NCBI GenBank assembly: GCA_038134485.1
Contig: JAYPVG010000036.1
Location: 1-28,956 of the forward strand
Length of the DNA stretch: 28,956 bases
Source: NORP240 sp038134485
Lineage (GTDB): Bacteria; Pseudomonadota; Gammaproteobacteria; Pseudomonadales; Pseudohongiellaceae
Direction of reading: 5' to 3'
Shown: one piece after another, positions 14,109 through 22,029 of the stretch
How positions within the stretch are numbered: position 1 is the stretch's first letter
Layout: every line of letters starts with the position of its first letter
Program-made: the position numbers and the translations under genes
The notes under the pieces: generated by a model
The model's database searches: none
What the model was told of the DNA's origin: nothing
Seen by the model: only the letters and a program-made list of their open reading frames with translations

Positions 14109-15830
14109 ATGCTGAGTCGCGAAGAAATTATTAAAGACCTGGAAGAGCTGCGGGAGATTGTTATTCGCCATAAAGAGCCCGGTCAGCCTCTGGCGACTCA
14201 CAGAGAATTGATAGATGGCATCGAACACGATGTCTTCACCAACATTCCCCAGACACTGCCGGAAATATACCGACTCAGCTTAGAAATCCAGGACCAGGAT
14301 TTCATGGTCTACATGGATGAGCGCTATTCATTTGGTGAAACACACCGCCTGGCGGAGCGTCTGGCGCGAGTACTTGTGGATCGCTATCAGGTAAAAAAAG
14401 GAGACCGGGTTGGCCTCTGTTCGCGCAATAATCCGGAATGGTGCCTGACCTACATGGCCGTCACGATGATCGGTGCGATTATCGTACCGATGAATTCCTG
14501 GTGGACAGGTGTAGAGATTGAGTACGGATTGGCAGACAGCGGCGCAACATTGCTGTTTGCAGATCAGGAACGGTATAACCGAATCCAGCCTCACCTGCAG
14601 TCACTAGACCTGCAGGTGATCGCAATACGACCACAGGAGGAACTGCCCTTCGCAGAATTCCATCAGCTACTGATCGACGACAGCAGCGAACATATCGATC
14701 TGGGCCGCATTGAAATAGCGCCTGATGACGACGTTTCCATCATGTACACATCAGGATCCACCGGTCACCCCAAGGGCGTCCTGTCCACCCATCGAAATAT
14801 TACTAACGCCCTGTACACCTGGTTATTCGTCAAGGAAGTTAACGAAATCCTGAGGCCAGAACTGGTGGAAGAAAATCCTCCCTATCAGCCAGCCCTGCTT
14901 TGCAATGTGCCCTTGTTTCACGTAACGGGCAGCCATGCCCAGTTTCTCAATTGTTTTATCACCCGGCGTAAATTCGTCATGATGTATAAGTGGGATCCCC
15001 AAGTCGCTCTGGAGCTGATAGAGCAAGAGCGGATATCCGTATTCCATGGCGTTCCCACCATGACCTGGGAACTGATGGAGGCACCTGGTTTCCAGAGTAC
15101 CGATCTGAGCAGTCTGCGACACGTGCAGAGTGGCGGTGCCGCAAGACCCCCTGAGCATCTGGCGCTGATGTTGAAGAAATTTCCCACGCAGGCCGTTCCG
15201 GGGCTTGGCTACGGACTTACTGAAACCAATGCGATTGGCGCTATCATTTCTGGAAAGTTCTACGAAGCGAACCCTAGCAGTACTGGAAGACCCACCCCCC
15301 CCTTGACTAGCGTCAGAGTTGTTGACCCCCAAGGCAATTCTCTGGAAGCTGGCGAAGTTGGCGAGATCTGCATCAAGGGTCCAACGGTGATGCGCGGCTA
15401 CTGGAACAAACCGGATGAGACGAGGGACGTAATTCGCGAAGGTTGGTTCCATACTGGTGATATCGGCATGCTCGATGACCTGGGGTTCATCATCATCATG
15501 GACCGGGCCAAGGATATCGTCATTCGCGGTGGCGAAAACATTGGCTGTGCTGAGGTGGAGTATGCCATTGTCGAGCATCCCTCGGTCAGCGAAGTTTCGG
15601 TATACGGAATACCGGATGATCGACTGGGGGAAATCCTCTGCGCCACAATAATGCTCAGGCCGGGCGAAGTGGTGTCTCTCGACGAGCTAAAAATATTCCT
15701 CAGCAATAAAATTGCACAATTCAAAATTCCCGAACATGTTTTTTTCCAACACGAGCAATTACCTCGTATTGCCAGCGGAAAAATCGCCAAAAAACAACTG
15801 CGAGAGCAAGCGCTGGCGGTGCTTCTGTGA
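14109..15830 (+). CDS. Acyl-CoA synthetase (AMP-forming)
   Basis: A 573 aa ANL-superfamily adenylating enzyme that activates a carboxylic acid to acyl-AMP and then the CoA thioester. The phosphate loop is YTSGSTGHPKG (about 213-223). Further motifs are GYGLTETNA (A5), GEICIKGPTVMRGYW, GWFHTGDIG, and DRAKDIVIRGGENIGCAEVE before the hinge. The C-terminal catalytic lysine lies in RIASGKIAKKQLR. Fatty acids or similar acids are likely substrates. The frame is open back to 14013, inside the oxidoreductase gene, but the ATG at 14109 has AGGGGA before it and a normal N-terminus. It is the second gene of a two-gene unit with the quinone-oxidoreductase-like enzyme. Confidence 0.93.
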   Translation: MLSREEIIKDLEELREIVIRHKEPGQPLATHRELIDGIEHDVFTNIPQTLPEIYRLSLEIQDQDFMVYMDERYSFGETHRLAERLARVLVDRYQVKKGDRVGLCSRNNPEWCLTYMAVTMIGAIIVPMNSWWTGVEIEYGLADSGATLLFADQERYNRIQPHLQSLDLQVIAIRPQEELPFAEFHQLLIDDSSEHIDLGRIEIAPDDDVSIMYTSGSTGHPKGVLSTHRNITNALYTWLFVKEVNEILRPELVEENPPYQPALLCNVPLFHVTGSHAQFLNCFITRRKFVMMYKWDPQVALELIEQERISVFHGVPTMTWELMEAPGFQSTDLSSLRHVQSGGAARPPEHLALMLKKFPTQAVPGLGYGLTETNAIGAIISGKFYEANPSSTGRPTPPLTSVRVVDPQGNSLEAGEVGEICIKGPTVMRGYWNKPDETRDVIREGWFHTGDIGMLDDLGFIIIMDRAKDIVIRGGENIGCAEVEYAIVEHPSVSEVSVYGIPDDRLGEILCATIMLRPGEVVSLDELKIFLSNKIAQFKIPEHVFFQHEQLPRIASGKIAKKQLREQALAVLL

Positions 15831-15925
15831 AGTATCACAAGAGTTAGAAATTTTCTTAACTAAGACTATTGCCTTTTCCCTTCAATAGCCCTATATAGAG
15901 GCCAAGGAGGACGGGGGGAATTCGG

Positions 15926-15945
15926 CAAAATTTCGATAAATTTTG
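15926..15945. repeat. AT-rich inverted repeat, possible operator
   Basis: CAAAATTT and AAATTTTG flank a 4-base CGAT, giving perfect 8-base arms. It lies about 95 bases after the acyl-CoA synthetase stop, immediately before a weak promoter-like pair (TTGAAG at 15946-15951 and GATAAA at 15970-15975, 18-base spacing) that would drive the small acidic protein gene. No U-tract follows, so an operator is more likely than a terminator. Confidence 0.35.
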
Positions 15946-16032
15946 TTGAAGATTCCGTCTGTTTAATCCGATAAAGTTTGTAAGGACCTTGTGTCTGAGA
16001 TGTACTGAATGGTTTTGTTTTCAACCGATCTC

Positions 16033-16052
16033 GCTGGCTATCCCGAGCCAGC
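16033..16052 (+). promoter_or_regulatory. Hairpin in the leader of the small acidic protein gene
   Basis: GCTGGCT and AGCCAGC form a perfect 7-base stem around ATCCCG. It ends 21 bases before the ATG at 16074 and just before the GAGGG ribosome binding site. A stable stem at this place could tune translation or mRNA stability. No known riboswitch or leader class is recognised. Confidence 0.4.
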
Positions 16053-16073
16053 AGCGCCACGAGGGTTGTTCAC

Positions 16074-16322
16074 ATGGCAGATTTGACCGAAACCAGGGAC
16101 GATGATTGGGAAGACGGAGACGAGCCCGCCGAAGAGCTTGAATCGATCAATCCAGACAACGTCATGCAATTTAGCGATTTCGTAGAAGCGGACGAAAAAA
16201 AATTGCAAAAGCAGCGTATTACCGAGCTGCGCCGACGTGCCGAGGAGCGTCAGGACTGGAAGCGAATCAGCTATGACTTCGACTGGGATCTTGATCAGGA
16301 CGATTTACTCGAGGAAGCCTGA
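16074..16322 (+). CDS. Small acidic protein, unknown function
   Basis: An 82 aa protein rich in Asp and Glu, with a strongly acidic N-terminus (RDDDWEDGDEPAEELE), a central charged helix with basic patches (KKLQKQRITELRRRAEERQDWKRI), and an acidic aromatic tail (YDFDWDLDQDD). There are no membrane segments, cysteines or known catalytic motifs. The alternating charge suggests a binding or adaptor protein. GAGGG before the ATG, a leader hairpin and a plausible promoter support expression. Loosely similar small charged proteins are common in Pseudomonas relatives, but I cannot place it in a family. It converges on the FAH-family gene. Confidence 0.75.
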   Translation: MADLTETRDDDWEDGDEPAEELESINPDNVMQFSDFVEADEKKLQKQRITELRRRAEERQDWKRISYDFDWDLDQDDLLEEA

Positions 16323-16410
16323 CAAATAATGCGCTAGTGGCCATAAGCCATCGCGGACCCCGGCGAAATCGGGCAGAGGCTGTTGATCTGAACCAAAGAT
16401 GTCCGTGAAA

Positions 16411-17094
16411 TCAGACCAGCTGAATTTCCAGTTCGTCCAGGCCTTCAACCTTGGCCAGAAGTGTATCGCCCCCCACAACCTTGCCTACGCCAGCCGGTGT
16501 GCCCGTGAAAATAAGGTCTCCAGGCCGCAAAACAAAAAATGTCGAAAGCTCGGCAATAATTTCTGGAACACTCCAGATCATGTCTTTGATATTGCCACGT
16601 TGACGCTGTTCGCCATTCACTTCCAGACTTAATTCAGCCTGCTTGAGAATGCCGACACGGGCTACGGGGTGAATAGCCGAAATCGGTGCTGAATAATCAA
16701 ACCCCTTCGCTACATCCCACGGTCTCCCTGCTGCTGCCGCTTCAGCCTGAAGATCGCGTCGAGTAAGATCAATACCAACCGCATATCCAAACAGCAAATC
16801 CTCTGCCTGTTCGCGATTGACATTGCTGCCTTCCTTGCCCAACGCCAGCACCAGTTCAACTTCGTAGTGCAGGTTGTCAGTTCGTCCTGGAAACGGAACG
16901 GTGTCTTGACCGTGTACAATTGCGTCGGCCGGCTTGGAAAAGAAGCATGGAGGACTTTTAGCGGGATCGCCGCCCATCTCCCGAGCATGATCGGCGTAGT
17001 TCTTGCCCACACAATAGATTCGATGCACCGCCATCGGTAAAGAAGTCCCGGCTACGGTAACGCTTGGAATTTTCGCAGGAAACAGAAATTCCAT
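16411..17094 (-). CDS. Fumarylacetoacetate hydrolase family protein
   Basis: A 227 aa metal-dependent hydrolase/decarboxylase of the FAH superfamily, similar in length and motifs to FAHD1-type acylpyruvases. Conserved parts are YCVGKNYADHAREMG (28-42), FFSKPADAIV, the metal ligands Glu78, Glu80 (HYEVELVLA) and Asp109 (GYAVGIDLTRRDLQ), AKGFDYSAPIS (129-139) and GTPAGVG (198-204). Such enzymes cleave C-C bonds in acylpyruvates or 2,4-diketo acids, or decarboxylate oxaloacetate. AAGGAG lies 10 bases before the ATG. It is the last gene of the minus-strand run that begins with the TRAP transporter, which fits breakdown of an imported organic acid. Its exact substrate is unknown. Confidence 0.9.
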   Translation of the reverse strand: MEFLFPAKIPSVTVAGTSLPMAVHRIYCVGKNYADHAREMGGDPAKSPPCFFSKPADAIVHGQDTVPFPGRTDNLHYEVELVLALGKEGSNVNREQAEDLLFGYAVGIDLTRRDLQAEAAAAGRPWDVAKGFDYSAPISAIHPVARVGILKQAELSLEVNGEQRQRGNIKDMIWSVPEIIAELSTFFVLRPGDLIFTGTPAGVGKVVGGDTLLAKVEGLDELEIQLV

Positions 17095-17127
17095 AGATGA
17101 TAATCTCCTTCAGGATCCAAACTACGA

Positions 17128-17940
17128 TCAACAACCCAAACGTTCCAGCAGCGATCCCGTTGGCCAGTCGTTGGCCGCCGGAAAAAATCGAAGCGCTGCC
17201 CCGGACTCAATATTCGCCAGATCTGTGAACTGATCGCAATGACTGGCATGCACCGGCAGGTTCTGTGCAAATAGAAACGCTGCCAGCTCACCACGATTGT
17301 TCGCCACTACCTTGAAAAATGCCGCCGGCACACTGGCACCGCCAGCATTTCTGCTACTTTCGCCATAAACTGGCCCGGCTATTACTGTCAGCTCCCCTTC
17401 TCTGGCTACCAGCTCGTTAATGGCCTGATCGAGTCGCGACCAGGATTCCAGTCTCAGATCGCTTTTCATCAGCGCCATGATCGACAGCAAATTAAGGTCT
17501 GACCAGTAGCTGGTGGAAGCAAAACTGGTCATGGGCACAAGCCTTCCCCGATCCCCGGCGTTCACGGAAAACTCGGAAATGCGATAAACACTCTCGGGTT
17601 GATTACCCAGATTAGGCTGAATCAACGCACCCCCTGTTTCGTCCAGATCTGCGGCCTGAATACCGTTTTGAGCCAGCTGATCATCCTGCCATTCTCTTGG
17701 AAGCAATGACGCAACACCAATACTACCGGGCAATATACGGTATGAAACCCAGTCAGCAAATCCCGTCTCAGCATTGACGGATACCGCGTATAGATGCCGG
17801 ACGATAATTTCGTTCTCGACAGGAGTTCCTGTTGGACAACCCTGCAGGCAGTGAGCAATGTGTATATTGCTCATCGATTCGGCGCCAGCCGCATAAGCGT
17901 TGGCAGTCAGCAATGCAATCAGGATCAGGAGACGGGACAT
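17128..17940 (-). CDS. Exported Serratia-nuclease-like protein lacking catalytic residues (pseudoenzyme)
   Basis: A 270 aa protein with a signal peptide (MSRLLILIALLTANAYA) and the fold-defining sequence of DNA/RNA non-specific endonucleases of the Serratia type: CLQGCPTGTP (31-40, disulfide loop), IVRHLYAVS, FADWVSYRI (61-69), VIAGPVYGES, FFKVV, LAAFLFAQN and a C-terminal LGC. The active-site block is readable but altered. DRGH becomes DRGR, with Arg133 at the general-base His89. LSNITPQKSDLNQGAWARLE becomes LSIMALMKSDLRLESWSRLD, so Asn110 is Ile154, the magnesium ligand Asn119 is Arg163, and Glu127 is Asp171. The frame is intact and the surrounding fold is kept, so a non-enzymatic binding role is inferred. 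It lies 33 bases before the FAH-family gene. Confidence 0.85.
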   Translation of the reverse strand: MSRLLILIALLTANAYAAGAESMSNIHIAHCLQGCPTGTPVENEIIVRHLYAVSVNAETGFADWVSYRILPGSIGVASLLPREWQDDQLAQNGIQAADLDETGGALIQPNLGNQPESVYRISEFSVNAGDRGRLVPMTSFASTSYWSDLNLLSIMALMKSDLRLESWSRLDQAINELVAREGELTVIAGPVYGESSRNAGGASVPAAFFKVVANNRGELAAFLFAQNLPVHASHCDQFTDLANIESGAALRFFPAANDWPTGSLLERLGC

Positions 17941-18013
17941 AGGTTCTGAGGTTGAATTGAATTCGCGGCTAAATCTATTACAGGCTAGTTATGCTGGCAA
18001 CTCGGAGTAATCC

Positions 18014-19033
18014 TCAACCCATCGGATAAAGGTACTGTTTATGTACCTCATCGCAGGCTCGCATGACATCGTCGGCCAGCGTGATATCGAGCGCCGCCAG
18101 CGATTCATCCAGTTGCCTGGCAGTCCGGGCTCCAATAATCGTTGACGCAACAAAATCGAAGTTCATGCTCCAGGCTGTGGCGAGGGTGACCGGAGACATA
18201 CCTGCCTCCCTGGCTATCTCCATGTAACGCTCGGTAGAGGCCAGCGTTCCTTCATTGACAAATCGCTCTCCCATCGCCCGCTGGCGAGGATTTTCATGCT
18301 TGAAATAATCGCTGAACCTGGCCATTTCCGGGAAAGCACCACCATTGTATTTGCCACTCAATACGCCTCCTCCAATGGGTGAATACGGCAACAAAGAGAC
18401 ATTCTCTCGCCGACATACGTTAGCGAGTTCATCGAAGAACCGACGGTTCAGCAATGAAAAATTGTTCTGAATAGACTGAAAGCGTGCCATCCCCGAATAG
18501 TCGGCAATAGTGTTGGATTTGGTCAACCCGTAAGCCGACTCGTTGGAGGTGCCGAGGTAGCGCACCTTGCCGGACTGCACCAGCCGATCGAGCGCTTCCA
18601 TGGATTCCTCCATAGGTACTACAGTGTCAGGCCAGTGCACCTGGTACAGATCGATATACTCGATGCCCATGCGACGCAGACTGCCTTCTACCGCGGTTTG
18701 AATATGATGTCGATCAATAGCAGTCATACCGTGCCGCACCGGAGGAACAAACCAGCCAGATGCAGCGCCGGCGACCTTGGTTGCCACAATCACAGAATCT
18801 CTGGGCTTGGTCTTGAGCCACTCGCCGAATATTTCCTCGGTACGACCGACGGTCTCCGCTGTCGGGGGCACGGGATAAACCTCAGCGGTATCGAAAAAAT
18901 TGATCCCGCGATCGTAGCTAGTCTCGCATATCTTGAACGACTCCTCCCTGTCACTCCAGGATCCAAAACTCATGGTTCCCATACAAATAGGGCTAACCCG
19001 CAAACCACTTTTGCCAATGTAACGGTACTTCAT
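18014..19033 (-). CDS. Aldo/keto reductase, Tas-like
   Basis: A 339 aa NADPH-dependent aldo/keto reductase with a TIM-barrel fold. The catalytic tetrad is visible: Asp48 and Tyr53 (FFDTAEVYPVPP), Lys86 (VATKVAG) and His133 (LYQVHWPD). Further family segments are GKVRYLGTSNESA, QSIQNNFSLLNRR, LLPYSPIGGGVLSGKY and TIIGARTARQLDESL. The AEVYPVPP and QVHWP blocks and overall length resemble E. coli Tas. AGGAAGAG lies just before the ATG. It sits within the TRAP-transporter gene run, 52 bases after the VOC gene, and probably reduces a carbonyl intermediate or detoxifies an aldehyde; this is inference. Confidence 0.92.
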   Translation of the reverse strand: MKYRYIGKSGLRVSPICMGTMSFGSWSDREESFKICETSYDRGINFFDTAEVYPVPPTAETVGRTEEIFGEWLKTKPRDSVIVATKVAGAASGWFVPPVRHGMTAIDRHHIQTAVEGSLRRMGIEYIDLYQVHWPDTVVPMEESMEALDRLVQSGKVRYLGTSNESAYGLTKSNTIADYSGMARFQSIQNNFSLLNRRFFDELANVCRRENVSLLPYSPIGGGVLSGKYNGGAFPEMARFSDYFKHENPRQRAMGERFVNEGTLASTERYMEIAREAGMSPVTLATAWSMNFDFVASTIIGARTARQLDESLAALDITLADDVMRACDEVHKQYLYPMG

Positions 19034-19085
19034 TTCTCTTCCTGCTAACTCGATTTACTTTGAACTGTTAATCATCTGTCATTGC

Positions 19086-20171
19086 CTAAGCGCTGCAATC
19101 GTCGCCCAGGTAACCGGTACCGCCGCAATATGCTGGATCCTGAAGCTGGATGCGGATTCCGTCAGGATCGCTGAAGTAGAGTTCCGGCGTTCCGCCTTCG
19201 GCACCGCCGCGATTCGGCATCCGCATGCTTATCCAGTGCATCAATGGCTGAGTGTCAGCGGGATCTTGACGCGCCCTGAGCCCATAATCGGTTAGCAGGG
19301 CCAGCACCGCATCAACGTCGAAGTTATCCATACCCATACAGACATGATCTATTCGACCTGACGCTGTTGGTGTGCCGGGGTTACTGTTACCGACATACAT
19401 AAGGAATTGAAAACCGTCCCCTATCCCGATTACCGGACCATTGGGACCCTGATAGGCCTGAAAATCGAGTCCGAACAGCTGACGATGAAAACTGTTGGAG
19501 TCTTCGCGATTATGCACAAAATTGGTAAAGTGACTGAGCTCGCGCAGGCGAATTCGGCCTTGCACCGGGCTTTCTTCAAGCGGGCCGCAGCTGTTGCCGA
19601 ATGGGCCAGCGCCTCCACAATAATTCTGATCACTCAGCTGGTAAAAGATCCCGTCACGATCGGCGAAGAACAGCTCGTGGGTACCACCAGAAGCTCCACC
19701 GGCCTCTGCTCCCCGGACCCGATGCCAGCTCTGGCCTGCCACACCGATATCCGGCCCAACTCGGGAGGGTGCTGAACCGGGCATAATGCCATGGGTAGCC
19801 AGGGTGCTTTCGACTTGCCGCAGGTTGAAATCCCGCACCGACAGGCCGACGTGAGTAATTCCGGGGCTTTCGCCGGGTTCTGTAGGAGTGAGGGAGTAAA
19901 AATATGGACCGTCCCCGATGCGGAGCAACACAGTGTCGCCCTGGCGGGCCTGGACCGGAGAACCAAACAGACCCTGGTAGAACTCCAGTGACCTCTGCAC
20001 GTCATTCACGCGCAGTCCGAAGTTATGCAATTTCATTACAGCAATGGGCGCTGCTGACCCTTGCGCCAGCAAATGCGGCGCAACCGCCAGTGCGGGTAAT
20101 GACTTGAGCAAAGACCTTCGTGTAATACCTGAGTCTAAAATCGGCTTTTCGGGAGTTTTTTTCCTTGTCAT
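19086..20171 (-). CDS. Tat-exported protein with two VOC (glyoxalase/dioxygenase) domains
   Basis: A 361 aa protein. The N-terminus carries a twin-arginine signal (ITRRSLLKS at 16-24, then LPALAVAPHLLAQGSAA), so it is probably exported folded, as expected for a metalloenzyme. Two vicinal-oxygen-chelate domains follow. Domain 1 (about 47-190) has KLHNFGLRVNDVQRSLEFY, GITHVGLSVRDF and HELFFADRDGIFYQL. Domain 2 (about 205-355) has LSHFTNFVHN, IDHVCMGMDNFD and PELYFSDPDGIRIQL. Each ends in the same cysteine-containing tail (NYCGGAGPFGNSC and AYCGGTGYLGDDC), showing an internal duplication. His and Glu residues at VOC metal positions are present. Family members include extradiol dioxygenases, glyoxalases and isomerases; the reaction is unknown. 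It starts 19 bases after the rhodanese gene. Confidence 0.88.
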   Translation of the reverse strand: MTRKKTPEKPILDSGITRRSLLKSLPALAVAPHLLAQGSAAPIAVMKLHNFGLRVNDVQRSLEFYQGLFGSPVQARQGDTVLLRIGDGPYFYSLTPTEPGESPGITHVGLSVRDFNLRQVESTLATHGIMPGSAPSRVGPDIGVAGQSWHRVRGAEAGGASGGTHELFFADRDGIFYQLSDQNYCGGAGPFGNSCGPLEESPVQGRIRLRELSHFTNFVHNREDSNSFHRQLFGLDFQAYQGPNGPVIGIGDGFQFLMYVGNSNPGTPTASGRIDHVCMGMDNFDVDAVLALLTDYGLRARQDPADTQPLMHWISMRMPNRGGAEGGTPELYFSDPDGIRIQLQDPAYCGGTGYLGDDCSA

Positions 20172-20190
20172 CGTTCTCTACTCGATTAAA

Positions 20191-20580
20191 TTAGATTTCT
20201 TCAATTTCACCGCCCTGTGCAAGCCAGGACTCCAGCCCACCAGACAGGTGAGAAACGCCCTCGAAGCCCATAGATGCCAAAGACTCGGCAGCCAGAGCTG
20301 AACGCCACCCTTTATTGCAATACAAAATCAGGTGCGAGACTGATTCAAATGCAGGTTTGTAGTACGGGCTGTCGGGATCGATCCAGAATTCAAGCATGCC
20401 CCGCGGCACGTGAAAAGCCCCAGGAATCTTGCCCTCTCTTTTGAGCTCCCGAATGTCGCGCAGATCCACCAGCATGACACCCTCCCGCTGCCTGATTGCC
20501 TTGACTTCATCGGGCCCAAGGGCATTAACCTTCTGCTCAGCCCGAGCCACCAGCGTTTTAAATCCTATTTTCGGTTTCAT
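20191..20580 (-). CDS. Single-domain rhodanese-like protein
   Basis: A 129 aa sulfurtransferase-type domain. VMLVDLRDIRELKREGKIPGA (35-55) is the typical first half. The active-site loop is YCNKGWRSA with Cys88 as the persulfide-forming cysteine, followed by LASMGFEGVSHLSGGLESW, the standard end. No signal peptide is evident, so it is probably cytoplasmic. It starts 5 bases after the CapA gene and ends 19 bases before the VOC gene, so it is very likely co-transcribed. A role in sulfur transfer or in handling a sulfur-containing substrate of the cluster is possible but not shown. Confidence 0.9.
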   Translation of the reverse strand: MKPKIGFKTLVARAEQKVNALGPDEVKAIRQREGVMLVDLRDIRELKREGKIPGAFHVPRGMLEFWIDPDSPYYKPAFESVSHLILYCNKGWRSALAAESLASMGFEGVSHLSGGLESWLAQGGEIEEI

Positions 20581-20585
20581 CGCTA

Positions 20586-21980
20586 TCAGGGCCTAATTAA
20601 TCCAACACCTTCCTCGATGGATATCTCCGTACCATAGGGCTCGGATAGTTGTTGCAGTCGCCCAAGAATCCGCCCTGCAGTAACGGAATCAGCTAATCGC
20701 GGTACTCCGCGATGGGCCATGCGCGGACTGTCATAGTCGAGCTCAATCGGATACAGCCTGACTTCCGCCAACCGACCACCGACGTATTCACTGATGGCAA
20801 CCACGCTCTCATACTTGGCCGGGAAAGGACAGCCGGCACATTCATCGCGCGTTGGATCACCCCGGCCCGCCAGACCGCCAATGTCGCGCTGCCGGATAAA
20901 TTCTCCAAGACCATAGAAAATCGGTTTGCCCTGGTAAATTTCTATGCCCCGCAGGACGTGAACACCCGTGCCCTGGAACAGATCCGCACCGTTGTCGATT
21001 ACATTGCGGGCAAAATCTTCGAGGTAATTGGCAACGCTTGGATTGGTATCGAGGTGGTCCGCTTCAGGAATATTCTCGCCACGGTATCCGCCCCTGGCAT
21101 CTCTAAAATGATGGGAATGCAAGGCCACACTGATAAAATCAGAACGCATTTTCCCTTCTCTGACCGAGGCCAGGATATCCTGCAGGTCCTGCTGATCCAG
21201 TTCGAAGTCGTAGAAGGCTTCTAGCACGTCCGGAGGAGCCTTGCGAAATTGATTACCCAAGAGCGTGATCTGCTGGTCGCTGTTCGCTCCTCGGGCATAA
21301 AAACCCGTGCCATTGGGAAAATGATCGCGAATGGTTTGCACGGCTTCCCAGTCCCGCGCCGGAATCATCAGATATCGATTCACATTAAGATTGCTGAGAC
21401 CACCGCGACCCGGCCACTCGCCCCGGGCTGGTGTAGCAGCGAAACTGGTGCCCGCAGTCGTAGCGACCATTCCGACCCGCCCCCGCGTAGTGGTGTAGAA
21501 GCGCGCCGCCCTGGCAGACCAGTAATTATCTCCGTAGCCGCTGTGCTGAAGCCCGGCCCGGTCCAGGTGACGACTGGTTTCGTCCAGCCCCTCCGGGCCG
21601 AAATCGTTGGCATGATTATTGGGTCGGGCCAGCAGATCGAAGCCCATGGCCTTCAGAAACTCGGCTGATTCCGGTTCAGCGCCATGACGGCCGCCACCAT
21701 TGCTGCCAACGAAACTACGCGGATCAATAATTTGTGTCTCGAGGTTTCCGGTAGCGACATCAGCCCCGGCGATCAGTTCGATGACTGCGGCAAAATCCGC
21801 CTCGTCAGCCAGGTGTTCAAGGGAATGTGCGATGATCACATCACCGACCACGGCAATGGAAAATCCGTCGTCAACAGTGCTTGCAAGCTCATCCTGCAAC
21901 GATTGCGCCAGCAGGCCGTTGCCAATCGTCAGGGCCAATAGACCTGCGGTCAGCGGCCGAAATCGAGTATTTTTTTGCAT
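20586..21980 (-). CDS. Exported CapA-family (poly-gamma-glutamate synthesis type) metallophosphatase-fold protein
   Basis: A 464 aa protein with a probable signal peptide (LTAGLLALTIGNGLLAQS). The CapA/PGA_cap domain follows: AVVGDVIIAHS with Asp47, GNLETQI with Asn79 and Glu81, RPNNHANDFGPEGLDET with Asn122 and His123, VALHSHH, and near the C-terminus GVHVLRGIEIYQGKPIFYGLGEFI. These match the metal-binding blocks of the calcineurin-like CapA group. Named members act in poly-gamma-glutamate capsule formation, but capBC genes are absent here, so that name should not be taken as function. GGAG lies before the ATG. It lies between the TRAP permease and rhodanese genes in a tight run. Hydrolysis of a phosphate- or peptide-containing ligand outside the cytoplasm is a guess. 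Confidence 0.88.
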   Translation of the reverse strand: MQKNTRFRPLTAGLLALTIGNGLLAQSLQDELASTVDDGFSIAVVGDVIIAHSLEHLADEADFAAVIELIAGADVATGNLETQIIDPRSFVGSNGGGRHGAEPESAEFLKAMGFDLLARPNNHANDFGPEGLDETSRHLDRAGLQHSGYGDNYWSARAARFYTTTRGRVGMVATTAGTSFAATPARGEWPGRGGLSNLNVNRYLMIPARDWEAVQTIRDHFPNGTGFYARGANSDQQITLLGNQFRKAPPDVLEAFYDFELDQQDLQDILASVREGKMRSDFISVALHSHHFRDARGGYRGENIPEADHLDTNPSVANYLEDFARNVIDNGADLFQGTGVHVLRGIEIYQGKPIFYGLGEFIRQRDIGGLAGRGDPTRDECAGCPFPAKYESVVAISEYVGGRLAEVRLYPIELDYDSPRMAHRGVPRLADSVTAGRILGRLQQLSEPYGTEISIEEGVGLIRP

Positions 21981-22029
21981 TGAATTCTCCAGCCTTTTCC
22001 TACCAGCACTTGGCCAGTAAACCTGTCAT

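Noticed and set aside
20586..21980. Capsule (poly-gamma-glutamate) synthesis locus
   Set aside because: Only a capA-type gene is present; capB, capC and other capsule genes are absent.
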